DNA of 64,000 bases, taken from contig NZ_JBHZOL010000066.1 of the NCBI RefSeq assembly GCF_042788235.1, positions 1-64,000 on the forward strand, given 5' to 3'. Position 1 is the stretch's first letter. Every line of letters starts with the position of its first letter. This DNA comes from Sphaerothrix epifaneia (GTDB taxonomy: Bacteria; Cyanobacteriota; Cyanobacteriia; Phormidesmidales; Phormidesmidaceae). The notes beneath the pieces are model-generated. The model had not been told where the DNA came from. It made no database searches and saw only the letters and a program-made list of their open reading frames with translations. This document shows positions 26,090 to 34,289 of the stretch, one piece after another. The translations under genes and the position numbers were made by a program.

Positions 26090-27210
26090 GACAACACCTC
26101 CGCTTTGCAATCGTGAGCGATCCGCATATTGCCTTACCTCAAACAATTTGGCGATCGCCCAGCCGTTTTCATCTCGTTGAAGTCAGCATTCCGGCTTTAG
26201 AACAGGTGTTCGAACATTTGAGCAGCCTAGCGCTAGACTGCATCCTCATGCCAGGAGATTTGACCCAGCATGGCGAAAAAGACAACCATAACTGGTTAGC
26301 TCAACGGCTTTCAGATTTGCCAATCCCGGTTTATGTGGTGCCAGGAAATCACGACATCATCCAGCGAGAAGACACTGACAAAACCGTTGGACTCAATCAA
26401 TTTTTGCAATGCTACCAAAATTTTGGCTACGACCAGCAGCCCTATTATCTCCAGTCGCTTAAACCAGGAATTTGGCTGATCGGGCTAAACTCGATTGCCT
26501 TCGACGCCGAGGGGCAGCAACGTTACAACGGCTATTTAGAAGCCGAACAGCTTGACTGGCTTGATCAAACCCTGCCTCAGTTGCAAGGACAAACCGTTCT
26601 GGTGATGATTCATCACAACGTATTGGAGCATTTGCCGGGGCAAGCCACCAGCTCAATGGGGCAGCGCTACCTGTTGCAAAATGCTCAAGCTTTGCGATCG
26701 CGCCTTCAATCAGTCAATGCCCTACTCCTCACCGGACACCTGCACGTTCAAGATATTGCCACCCAAGCAGGTCTTTGGGAAATTACCACAGGTTCACTGG
26801 TGAGCTATCCCCATCCCTATCGCATCGTTGAACTGACCGTTGAAAACGGGCGATCGCAGCTTTCAGTTCAAACCTATCGGATTGAAGCCGTGCCAGAATT
26901 GCCCAATTTACAAGCCTACTCGCGCCAGTGGATGAGCGATCGGGCTTTGCCCTTCATGACGAAACTACTCACCAGTGCGCCGTTGCATTTAACGCCAGAG
27001 GAAGCCGAGAAAATTGCCCCCTATCTCAAAGACTTTTGGGCAGCGATCGCCGCTGGCGATGCTCAATTTGACTTTGCCCATCTGCCACAGCCAGTGCAGC
27101 AACACTTTGAACGCTTTGGCGCTGTAGATGATCAAGGTCAGCCGCAACTGATTGACAACTTTACCACCCTAAAACTAGGCTCATCAGCCGCCTTTCACGC
27201 AAGTTCATAA
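26086..27210 (+). CDS. Calcineurin-like metallophosphoesterase, cyclic-nucleotide phosphodiesterase type
   Basis: 374 residues. The dinuclear metal motifs are all present: FAIVSDPHIAL (D-x-H), MPGDLTQHGEKDN (GD), VVPGNHDII (GNHD), VMIHHNVLEH and LLTGHLHVQDI (GHxH). This layout, with Asp/His at the first site and GHLH at the end, is that of class III cAMP phosphodiesterases (CpdA-like) and related glycerophosphodiesterases. The last 100 residues are a helical C-terminal region not found in short CpdA. Its ATG overlaps the TGA of the Uma2 remnant. An adenylate cyclase gene lies 1.7 kb upstream on the other strand, so a role in cAMP turnover is plausible but unproven. Confidence 0.82.
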   Translation: MRQHLRFAIVSDPHIALPQTIWRSPSRFHLVEVSIPALEQVFEHLSSLALDCILMPGDLTQHGEKDNHNWLAQRLSDLPIPVYVVPGNHDIIQREDTDKTVGLNQFLQCYQNFGYDQQPYYLQSLKPGIWLIGLNSIAFDAEGQQRYNGYLEAEQLDWLDQTLPQLQGQTVLVMIHHNVLEHLPGQATSSMGQRYLLQNAQALRSRLQSVNALLLTGHLHVQDIATQAGLWEITTGSLVSYPHPYRIVELTVENGRSQLSVQTYRIEAVPELPNLQAYSRQWMSDRALPFMTKLLTSAPLHLTPEEAEKIAPYLKDFWAAIAAGDAQFDFAHLPQPVQQHFERFGAVDDQGQPQLIDNFTTLKLGSSAAFHASS

Positions 27211-27218
27211 CTGCGGAT

Positions 27219-27254
27219 ATAGCTGTGGCTACAATCGTTGAAACACGTCAACGA
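27219..27254 (-). repeat. Dispersed intergenic repeat, partial copy H
   Basis: AGCTGTGGCTACAATCGTTG followed by AAACACGTCAACG matches the outer third of copy E (AGCTGTAGCC, CGTTGAGACACTTCAACG). It fills most of the 48-bp gap between two convergent genes. Confidence 0.45.
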
Positions 27255-27258
27255 GTAG

Positions 27259-29085
27259 TTACTCTATCGTCTCCTCAATTTTGAGTTCGTAAATGTTCCA
27301 CAACAGGGTAGTATCGAGTGCTGAATATTGCACATTTTGAACTTTGTCGCGCACTGCTGCCATTGCGATCGGGTTAACCGTATAAATGAGGGGCAAATAC
27401 TCTAGCGCTAGCTGCTGAAACTCTGCGTAGATGGCTTTGCGCTTTTCTTCATCTAGCTCTTGAGCTGCGCGAATATACAAGTCGCCAATCTGGCGTTCCC
27501 AGTCCGAAACTTCCCGGCCTTCAAGCGGTTCTTGTCCGGCTGTAGCCGCTAGATTAAACATGTGCAGCCGACCTTCCGGTAGCCAGAGATTGGCTGCGCT
27601 GTTAGGCTCTACCCCACCCGTAAATCCTAAAAAGACACAGTCCCACTGCATCGTATTGTCGATTTTATCGACTAAGGTGCTAAAGGTGACAAACTGCAAA
27701 TCAAGCTGAATCCCAATCGCTTCTAAGTCTTGCTTAACTTGAGAAGCAATTTGATCGACCGTCTGGCTACCCGTATAGGTTGTAAAGGTAAAGCGCACCC
27801 GATTGCCATCAGCATCCAACAACTGTCCTTGAGGATTGTACTGAAAGCCTGCCTGATGCAGCAGTTCTCTAGCTGTCTCAGGTTCATATTCGTAAACCTT
27901 TAGACCCTCCGCTGGCGAAAGATAATAGGGACTTTGCACCGTAACGGGTGAGTACTGAGGTTCGCCAATGCCCCGATAAAGATTGTTGATCATGGTACGG
28001 CGATCGATGGCATAGGCGATCGCCTGACGAAATTCTACGGTGTTGAACCAAACAGACTTGATGGGATCAACCAGGGGCACTCCATTGCGACTCCCTTGAT
28101 TGAGGTTCAGCATAAAAAAGCTAATACCCGCAGCAGGTCCACCAATATGAATGGTAAAGTCCCCTCGTTCTTCTTCTTTTTTCAGCAGCGAATAGTTAGA
28201 AGGCGACACCCCTTGAGCATCTAAGCCACCTGAGCGAAACTGCAGCAAAGCAGTGTCTGTTTCATCTAAGATGGGTCGGACTACCCGCTCAATATAGGGC
28301 AGAGCATTGCCTTCTGCATCTTTGCGCCAGTAGTAGGGATTGCGTTCAAACACTAACCGCTCATTAGGCTGATAGTCCGTAATAATATAAGGCCCATTGC
28401 AGACAATTTCATTGGGATCAGTATCGACTCCCCAAGTGGACAGAAAGATTAAATTGCCATCAGCATCTTTGTTTTGAATTGTTTCGGCCAAGACATGTTT
28501 GGGCATAGGGGCAGTGCCCCCTACCGTTCTGAGCAAAGGCGCAAAAGGCTCTGGAGAAACCACCTGCAGATGGCGCTCATCTAAAGCCACTATTTCGGGC
28601 AAAAGCCCTTGGGTACCTACCCGCAAGCCATCGCGCCCATTAACAGGAATAGCCTCGTTGTAATAAATGTCGTTGAAAGTAAACGCAAAGTCTTCTGCCG
28701 TCAACGGCACGCCATCTGACCAGCGCAAATTATCCCGCAGGGTAAAGACAATTGTGCGATTATCGGCTGAAATATCCCAGGATTCGGCTAAAGCAGGCTC
28801 TAACTCTCCAGTAATACCGTTTTCGCTGAGCAAGCCTTCGTAGGTGAAGTAGTCAAATACATTGGGACGCTCAGCACTGAGAGAGGCATTAAACGTTTTA
28901 GGATTTTCCGAAAACGCGACTACCAGTTGCGAAGTTCTCGCCTCGCGGGTACGAAACTGATCAAGGCTACAGCCCGTCAGCGCGATCGCCAATAGACCTG
29001 CCAGCGCGATCGCTCCCCACCGACGCCAACCCATCCTTACCTGCGCAAGCTTCAATAAGCGAAAAACCGACGATGTTGAACTCAT
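27259..29085 (-). CDS. ABC transporter solute-binding lipoprotein, family 5 (peptide/nickel type)
   Basis: 608 residues. The leader GAIALAGLLAIALTGCS is a lipoprotein signal with Cys39. The start may be M1 or M18, and no strong ribosome binding site helps decide. Family 5 blocks follow: LVVAFSENPKTFNASLSAE, YEGLLSENGITGELEPALA, WDISADNRTIVFTLRDNLRW then SDGVPLTAEDFAFTFNDI, NGPYIITDYQPNERLVFERN, FRQAIAYAIDRRTMINNLY and ARELLHQAGF. These proteins deliver oligopeptides, nickel or other solutes to Dpp/Opp permeases from the periplasmic side. The permease and ATPase genes are not adjacent. Ligand unknown. Confidence 0.9.
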   Translation of the reverse strand: MSSTSSVFRLLKLAQVRMGWRRWGAIALAGLLAIALTGCSLDQFRTREARTSQLVVAFSENPKTFNASLSAERPNVFDYFTYEGLLSENGITGELEPALAESWDISADNRTIVFTLRDNLRWSDGVPLTAEDFAFTFNDIYYNEAIPVNGRDGLRVGTQGLLPEIVALDERHLQVVSPEPFAPLLRTVGGTAPMPKHVLAETIQNKDADGNLIFLSTWGVDTDPNEIVCNGPYIITDYQPNERLVFERNPYYWRKDAEGNALPYIERVVRPILDETDTALLQFRSGGLDAQGVSPSNYSLLKKEEERGDFTIHIGGPAAGISFFMLNLNQGSRNGVPLVDPIKSVWFNTVEFRQAIAYAIDRRTMINNLYRGIGEPQYSPVTVQSPYYLSPAEGLKVYEYEPETARELLHQAGFQYNPQGQLLDADGNRVRFTFTTYTGSQTVDQIASQVKQDLEAIGIQLDLQFVTFSTLVDKIDNTMQWDCVFLGFTGGVEPNSAANLWLPEGRLHMFNLAATAGQEPLEGREVSDWERQIGDLYIRAAQELDEEKRKAIYAEFQQLALEYLPLIYTVNPIAMAAVRDKVQNVQYSALDTTLLWNIYELKIEETIE

Positions 29086-29140
29086 ATTGCCAAAAAGTAG
29101 TCAGCAGTCAGTCAAGCGAGCCATGCTTTACCCGGCAACC

Positions 29141-30046
29141 CTAAGAAGACGATTTAGCCAACTCTAAATCTTCAATCAACTGAGAAAGCTGGTCGCTATT
29201 AGCGTTGTAAACCTGATTGCAAAAATGGCAGGTTACCTCAGCTCCATTATCTTTTGCAATCATGTCGGCCAGTTCTTCTTGCCCTAAAAGTTTGAGAGCG
29301 CCCAACATTCGATCTTCAGAACAAGGGCAATTAAAGCGAACTAGCTGAGTTTCTGGAAAAATCTCTAGCCCCATATCACCAACCAAATTTTCAAAAATTT
29401 GGGGTAGCGTTTTGTTCTCTCGTAGCAATGGAGTAAAGCCCGTCAGCGTAGCCAGACGCGATTCTAGCGTAGCGACTAGAGCCGGATCTTCAGCCGCTTT
29501 GGGCAAAACCTGCAGCAGCAATCCGCCCGCCGCCTCAACTCCCTGGGCACCCACAAAAACACCCAAGATTAAAGCCGAAGGGGTCTGTTCTGAGGTAGCT
29601 AAATAGTAAGTTAAATCCTCACCAATCTCGCCTGAAACCAGCTCTACAGTGCTGGAGTAAGGATAACCATAACCAACATCGCGAACGACATAAACGTAAC
29701 CATCCTGGCCAACTGCACCGCCCACATCCAGCTTACCTTGACGATTCAGCGGTAGCTCAATTGCCGGATTATCCACATATCCCCGCACCGTTCCATCTAG
29801 GCCAGCATCAATCAAAATGCCCCCCAGAGGGCCATCGCCTTTGACCCGAATATTTACCCGCGATTCAGGCCGCTTCATGCTAGAAGCTAGCAAAAGGCCG
29901 GCTGACATAGTTCGCCCCAAAGCAGCGGTCGCCACATAAGACAGGTTGTGGCGCTGTCGGGCAACTTCAGTGAGTTTTGTCGTAATCACGCCGACAACTC
30001 GAATACCACCCTGTGCAGCGGTTGCTCGAATTAGTTGATCTGCCAT
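29141..30046 (-). CDS. hslO: Redox-regulated chaperone Hsp33
   Basis: 301 residues from ATG 30046 (MADQLIRATAAQGGIRVVG); an upstream TTG adds an unconserved stretch. Typical blocks are AALGRTMSAGLLLASSMK, RVNIRVKGDGPLGGILIDAG, GYVDNP and YYLATSEQTPSALILGVFVG. The C-terminal zinc switch has four cysteines, CPC in FNCPCSEDRM and CHFC in VTCHFCNQVY, with the family's usual CxC and CxxC spacing. Under oxidative heat or hypochlorite stress, zinc release and disulfide formation activate the holdase in the cytoplasm. It stands alone between a solute-binding protein gene and a divergent SRPBCC-like gene. Confidence 0.95.
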   Translation of the reverse strand: MADQLIRATAAQGGIRVVGVITTKLTEVARQRHNLSYVATAALGRTMSAGLLLASSMKRPESRVNIRVKGDGPLGGILIDAGLDGTVRGYVDNPAIELPLNRQGKLDVGGAVGQDGYVYVVRDVGYGYPYSSTVELVSGEIGEDLTYYLATSEQTPSALILGVFVGAQGVEAAGGLLLQVLPKAAEDPALVATLESRLATLTGFTPLLRENKTLPQIFENLVGDMGLEIFPETQLVRFNCPCSEDRMLGALKLLGQEELADMIAKDNGAEVTCHFCNQVYNANSDQLSQLIEDLELAKSSS

Positions 30047-30236
30047 AGGGATGCCCTGTATGCTTAACAATTTTCAATATTTCTATTTTAGGAGGTAGAT
30101 TCGACAGAAAAATGACTGCTGCACGTTAGAGAGTGTTGATTGCCGTCCCTTCAATCACACCTTGCCGTTATTGTTTAGCAGCGCTGAAGGCTTCTGTCAT
30201 ACTAGAAATGCAGTTAGAATCCCCCTTAGAGCCGCT

Positions 30237-30632
30237 ATGTTAGGGACATTTCAGCAGAGCAATTTACGCATTGAGGTCGATGCCCCTGAAACGGCCATTC
30301 GGGAAAAATTAGTTTTTCCCGCTCAATTTCGTCAGTGGATGTGGCCGCAGCGATTCTCAACCGGACTGCCGACAGAGCTAACACCTGGTCTAATTTTCAG
30401 CAGCTATATTGGGCCAATTGAAATTCAACATCAGGTTGAAACGGTTTCTAGCAATCGTTTAGAACTTTTGCTTTGCGGTGGAATTGATGGTTTCCATCAC
30501 TGGTACTGGGGAGAAGGATGGCTGCAATCTCATATAGAAGGCGTTTCTCTGTTGCCGCTTAACTTGGGTCAGACCTTCAACCTGTTTAAGTTACGCCAGC
30601 AGCTAGAAGCTCCCCTGCTGAGCGTTGACTAA
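30237..30632 (+). CDS. SRPBCC-like conserved cyanobacterial protein
   Basis: 131 residues from ATG 30237 (MLGTFQQSNLRIEVDAP); an upstream start adds 25 residues without character. The order EVDAPETAIREKLVFPAQFR, QWMWPQRFS, PGLIFSSYIGPIEIQHQVE, LLCGGIDGFHHWYWGEGWLQ and LLPLNLGQTFNLFKLRQ suggests a START/Bet v1-like (SRPBCC) helix-grip barrel that could bind a hydrophobic ligand. I know similar cyanobacterial hypothetical proteins but no tested function. It has no signal peptide. It is convergent with a universal stress protein gene, 7 bp between stops. Confidence 0.7.
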   Translation: MLGTFQQSNLRIEVDAPETAIREKLVFPAQFRQWMWPQRFSTGLPTELTPGLIFSSYIGPIEIQHQVETVSSNRLELLLCGGIDGFHHWYWGEGWLQSHIEGVSLLPLNLGQTFNLFKLRQQLEAPLLSVD

Positions 30633-30639
30633 TGGTGAG

Positions 30640-31080
30640 CTATGGTTTTTGAGTGCTTTCCCGATTAGCTTTGATCACTAGAACCGAACAAGGAGCCTCA
30701 GCGACAACTTGACCACTCACGGAACCTTGAAGAATGCGGCTAAGCCCGGTTAAGCCCCGACTACCCAGAACAATCAAATCGCTTTGATAAATATTGGCCA
30801 GTCTAATAATTTCTTCGACAGGATCACCCGTGACAATTTCTAGTTCGCTGGTACAGGGTAAAGCCTCTCGATAAGCTTTGAGCTGTTGTTCAATTCGGTG
30901 GTATAAATCTTGACCTTCTGCTTTGGGGCGATCGGCTTGATCGTCGGGGCGATCGCTCGTGACTACGTGGGTCAAAATAATCTTGGCTTTAGACGAGAGC
31001 TGCAGTTGTGAGAAAACCTGCATCATTGGCTCCCCTATCGCTGAGTCGTCAAGCGCCACCAGAATTGTGTTAAACAGCAC
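30640..31080 (-). CDS. Universal stress protein (UspA family)
   Basis: 146 residues of a single Usp domain. It begins MLFNTILVALDDSAIGEPMM. The ATP-binding motif G-2x-G-9x-G-S/T is present as GSRGLTGLSRILQGSVSGQV, followed by the last strand CSVLVIK. The middle (AKIILTHVVTSDRPDDQA, LYHRIEQQLKAYREALP, GDPVEEIIRLANIYQSDLIV) is ordinary. An ATP-binding dimer is expected; these proteins appear in stress adaptation with no fixed biochemical role. It is transcribed in the same direction as hisD, 89 bp after it, and could share its transcript. Confidence 0.92.
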   Translation of the reverse strand: MLFNTILVALDDSAIGEPMMQVFSQLQLSSKAKIILTHVVTSDRPDDQADRPKAEGQDLYHRIEQQLKAYREALPCTSELEIVTGDPVEEIIRLANIYQSDLIVLGSRGLTGLSRILQGSVSGQVVAEAPCSVLVIKANRESTQKP

Positions 31081-31169
31081 AGAGATTTTTCCTACTAACC
31101 CTACTAAACCAAGTTCAGGGTAATTTTAGCGGACATGGGCGGCTATGCCGTCATTCACTTGCAATCCCT

Positions 31170-32519
31170 TTAGCTTGTAGCCGAATCCCCAGCTTCGAAG
31201 GGGGGATGATTCGGATTTTCTGGATTGGTTTGTGTCCGTAGCCGGACGGAAGCACCATGAGAGGGTAGCCCTTCTGCCGCAGTCAGGGCATCAATGGCTC
31301 CGGCGACTTGCTGCAGTGCCTGAGGTGAATACTGAATCAAGCTAGAGTGCTTCATAAACGTCTCAGTTCCGAGCGCTGACGCATAACGAGCAGTGCCCGA
31401 AGTCGGTAAGGTATGATTAGGCCCTGCTAAATAATCACCTACTGCTTCTGGCGTTGAGTGACCTAAGAAAATAGCGCCCGCGTGCCGAATATGCTCTAAA
31501 AGCTGCCAGGGATCGTCAACTTCTAGCTCTAAATGTTCTGGAGCAAATTCATTTGAAAGCTCAGCCGCCGTTTTTAGCGTATCTACGACAATGGCAATAC
31601 CATAGTGGGCGATCGCTTTTTCGGTTAATGTTTGCCGGGGATGATCAACAAGCTGACGTTCTACTTCAGCCGCCACCTGTTGCGCCAGTTCAGCATCCGG
31701 CGTAATCAAGATAGCCGCTGCCAAAGGATCGTGTTCAGCTTGGGCTAGCAAATCTGCCGCCACATGGGCAGGTTCAGCAGTGTGATCGGCAATGACTAAA
31801 ACTTCCGAAGGTCCTGCTAGCGAGTCAATCCCCACTGCGCCATAAACCAGCTTTTTAGCCAGGGTGACATAAATGTTGCCAGGGCCAGTAATCACGTCCA
31901 CCTTAGGAATGGTTTCAGTGCCATAGGCCAGAGCCGCGATCGCCTGTGCCCCGCCCACCCGGTAAATTTCCTGTACGCCCGCCTCTTGAGCAGCCACCAG
32001 CACAGCCGGATTGAGAGCGCCCCCTTCACCCGGTGGGGTTACCATGACTAACCGCAGAACCCCAGCCACCTTCGCCGGAATGGCATTCATCAACACGGTA
32101 CTGGGATAAGCGGCCCGTCCTCCCGGTACATAAATACCAGCACAGTCAACGGGTGTATAGCGCTTGCCTAGAACGATTTCATTTTCGCCAAAATTCACCC
32201 AGCTTTTAGGCATTCGCTGCCGATGAAACTGCTCAATATTGCGACAGGCTAACTGAATAGCGTCTAACAGCTTTTTTGAAACCTGCTGGTAAGCCGCATC
32301 TAATTCCGAACCTCGCACCCTCAGCTGCTCTCGGCTCAAAGTTTGACGATCAAATTCTGCCGTGTAATGCAAAAGCGCCTGATCGCCAAGCCGTTTAACA
32401 GTCTGAAGTACCTCCCTAACCGTCGCCTCTTTGTGCACGACCTGACTGTCGTGGGTTCGTGAACAAATACGCTGAAGTTCTGCCTTTGCCTCAGCCAACT
32501 GATGAATAATTCGCAGCAT
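31170..32519 (-). CDS. hisD: Histidinol dehydrogenase
   Basis: 449 residues. It begins MLRIIHQLAEAKAELQRIC, and the HisD core follows: YTPVDCAGIYVPGGRAAYPS, VMNAIPAKVAGV, RVGGAQAIAALAYGTETIP, KVDVITGPGNIYVTLAKKLV, AGPSEVLVIAD, LLAQAEHDPLAAAIL and ELSNEFAPEHLELEV with the catalytic Glu-His pair. It oxidises L-histidinol to L-histidine in two NAD-linked steps with zinc. The last 20 residues are a polar extension. It is divergent from rpsT across 206 bp. The hisD / rpsT-tatD-rpoB order is a conserved cyanobacterial arrangement. Confidence 0.96.
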   Translation of the reverse strand: MLRIIHQLAEAKAELQRICSRTHDSQVVHKEATVREVLQTVKRLGDQALLHYTAEFDRQTLSREQLRVRGSELDAAYQQVSKKLLDAIQLACRNIEQFHRQRMPKSWVNFGENEIVLGKRYTPVDCAGIYVPGGRAAYPSTVLMNAIPAKVAGVLRLVMVTPPGEGGALNPAVLVAAQEAGVQEIYRVGGAQAIAALAYGTETIPKVDVITGPGNIYVTLAKKLVYGAVGIDSLAGPSEVLVIADHTAEPAHVAADLLAQAEHDPLAAAILITPDAELAQQVAAEVERQLVDHPRQTLTEKAIAHYGIAIVVDTLKTAAELSNEFAPEHLELEVDDPWQLLEHIRHAGAIFLGHSTPEAVGDYLAGPNHTLPTSGTARYASALGTETFMKHSSLIQYSPQALQQVAGAIDALTAAEGLPSHGASVRLRTQTNPENPNHPPFEAGDSATS

Positions 32520-32725
32520 TACAGCAGGATAGTGGGAAAACTAACTTCGAAGATTACCGCTGGGAGAGTCGGCTCAGCCGCTCCCTAATTCAGAAGAAGC
32601 AACCGGAGCATGCCATCCTTAACGATCTATAGCTTAGCGCGAATTTTCGTTGCGGTATAACACAAGCCCAAGAGAAGTGCTATGATTATTTATCCGGTGA
32701 TAATCTAATTAGACTAGGGCTGACT

Positions 32726-33025
32726 GTGGCAAATATTAAGTCTGCGATTAAGCGTATCCAAATTGCAGAGCGTAACCGTCTGCACAACAAATCTTACAAA
32801 TCTGCGGTGAAAACCTTAACCAAGCGATATCTCGCCGCAGTTGATACTTATGCGGCTGAGCCATCTGCGGAGAACATGCAGACGGTTCAAGAACATATGG
32901 CAGCGGTTTACAGCAAAATTGACAAAGCCGTTAAGCGAGGCGTTTTACATCCAAACTCAGGGGCAAGACGGAAGTCTCGTCTGGCGCATGCACTCAAGCG
33001 GCACGACCAGCCCGCTGCTTCTTAG
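32726..33025 (+). CDS. rpsT: 30S ribosomal protein S20
   Basis: 99 residues from GTG 32726 (MANIKSAIKRIQIAERNRL). The highly basic helical sequence with KSAVKTLTKRYLAAVD and KIDKAVKRGVLHPNSGARRK identifies S20, which binds 16S rRNA at the base of the small subunit. An upstream TATGAT at 32681 could be a -10 element, but no matching -35 is clear. The stop codon is part of a hairpin that spans to the next gene. Confidence 0.96.
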   Translation: MANIKSAIKRIQIAERNRLHNKSYKSAVKTLTKRYLAAVDTYAAEPSAENMQTVQEHMAAVYSKIDKAVKRGVLHPNSGARRKSRLAHALKRHDQPAAS

Positions 33026-33055
33026 AAGATACCGCTGATTTCGCGGTTCTCTTCT
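33024..33055 (+). terminator. Hairpin between rpsT and tatD
   Basis: AGAAGA pairs with TCTTCT outside, and ACCGC with GCGGT inside, around a 7-nt loop. The rpsT stop codon lies at its base. There is no T tract, so it may slow or process the message rather than terminate it; tatD begins 20 bp later. Confidence 0.4.
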
Positions 33056-33075
33056 AAAGCAGTGATCTGGTCACT

Positions 33076-33864
33076 ATGCCACTAATTGATACACACGTTC
33101 ATATTAATTTCGACTCTTTTCAGTCAGATCTAGACGAAGTCGCTTTAGCTTGGAGACAAGCAGGGGTTGTTCGTCTGGTTCATTCGTGTGTGGAGCCTGA
33201 TGAATTTTCGGGTATTCAAGCGATCGCCAATCGCTTTCCTGAAGTCTCTTTTGCCGTGGGGCTTCATCCGCTAGATATGGACAAATGGGAAGCCTCCATG
33301 CCAGCGCGTATCAGGGCACTGGCTGAGTCTGACGAGCGGGTGGTTGCGATTGGTGAAACCGGGCTGGACTTTTACAAGGCTGAGGATCGGGAGGTGCAAG
33401 AGGCGGCGTTGTGGGCTCAGCTTCAAATTGCGAAGGCGCTTGATCTGCCCGTTATTATTCATTGCCGAGAAGCGGCTGAGCCAATGGTTCGGCTGCTTAA
33501 GCGGTTTTGGCAGGAGGTGGGGCCAGTTCAAGGGGTGATGCATTGCTGGTCGGGCACACCTAGCGAGACACAATGGTTTCTAGACTTAGGGTTTTACATT
33601 AGTTTTAGTGGCATTGTTACCTTTAAGAATGCCCATCAGGTGAAAGCTGCGGCACAGATAGTCCCCTGCGATCGCCTATTGATTGAAACTGACTGCCCGT
33701 TTTTAAGCCCCGTGCCAAAGCGTAAAGAGCGGCGCAACCAACCAGCCTACGTGCGCTATGTAGCCGATGCGATCGCCCAGATTAGAGAAACCTCACCTGA
33801 TGTCATCGCTCAACAAACCACTGAAAACGCCTGTCGTTTATTTGGACTATCGCTTGCTGTCTAA
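33076..33864 (+). CDS. tatD: TatD-family metal-dependent hydrolase
   Basis: 262 residues. TIM-barrel amidohydrolase signatures in order: MPLIDTHVHINFDSF (HxH), FAVGLHPLDMD, VVAIGETGLDFYKAEDR (Glu metal ligand), LPVIIHCREAAEPMV (His), GVMHCWSG (His) and LLIETDCPFLSPVPKR (Asp). TatD enzymes are cytoplasmic 3'-5' DNA/RNA exonucleases linked to oxidative DNA repair and RNA quality control. All metal ligands are present, so activity is expected. It sits between rpsT and rpoB, as in many cyanobacteria. Confidence 0.93.
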   Translation: MPLIDTHVHINFDSFQSDLDEVALAWRQAGVVRLVHSCVEPDEFSGIQAIANRFPEVSFAVGLHPLDMDKWEASMPARIRALAESDERVVAIGETGLDFYKAEDREVQEAALWAQLQIAKALDLPVIIHCREAAEPMVRLLKRFWQEVGPVQGVMHCWSGTPSETQWFLDLGFYISFSGIVTFKNAHQVKAAAQIVPCDRLLIETDCPFLSPVPKRKERRNQPAYVRYVADAIAQIRETSPDVIAQQTTENACRLFGLSLAV

Positions 33865-33886
33865 ATTGAAGCGATCGCCCTCGCCG

Positions 33887-33903
33887 CCCAAAACATTTTT
33901 GGG
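33887..33903 (+). terminator. Possible terminator hairpin after tatD
   Basis: CCCAAAA and TTTTGGG form a perfect 7-bp stem with loop CAT, starting 22 bp after the tatD stop. It is followed by GG then TTCT, a poor U tract. Confidence 0.4.
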
Positions 33904-34289
33904 GGTTCTAATGGATCAAATCTTTGATTGCATAAGCTTGGTTTACAGATACTCAGATGCAAACCGTATGCAGGGCAGGCGTTTGAATCTGAACTCGCTT
34001 ACTTGAGCTTGATTATTCTTATCTGGCGCAGCCAAGGTGATTTTAATTTCAGTGTCGAAGGCGTTTATATTTTTGTGAGCTTATGAAGCTTTGTTTTTGG
34101 AGGGATCACGGTTGAGCAACCCCCCTAGCCCGGTTGCAAATGCATATTTTTTGTCAAGTTCGCCGTTTGTGCGGCTGTAGCTATTTTTGAAGACCACCTG
34201 TAGTGGTCGCTAAGCGGTTGCCTAAAGTCAAACCATCTAACCGCTGCACGCTTTACTGAAGTCCAGGGCACGACCTGTTGAGGAGAGGC
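33904..34289 (+). promoter_or_regulatory. rpoB upstream region and structured leader
   Basis: A 386-bp gap before rpoB that must hold the promoter for the polymerase genes. Two clear inverted repeats lie close to the gene: GACCAC / GTGGTC (34192-34208, loop CTGTA) and AGCGGTT / AACCGCT (34213-34245). GAGGAGAGGC sits just before the rpoB ATG. No single promoter hexamer pair stands out. A leader with regulatory structure is inferred. Confidence 0.4.

Noticed and set aside
33865..34289. tRNA or riboswitch in the rpoB upstream gap
   Set aside because: No T-loop consensus, CCA-type acceptor stem or known riboswitch core was found; only simple hairpins.
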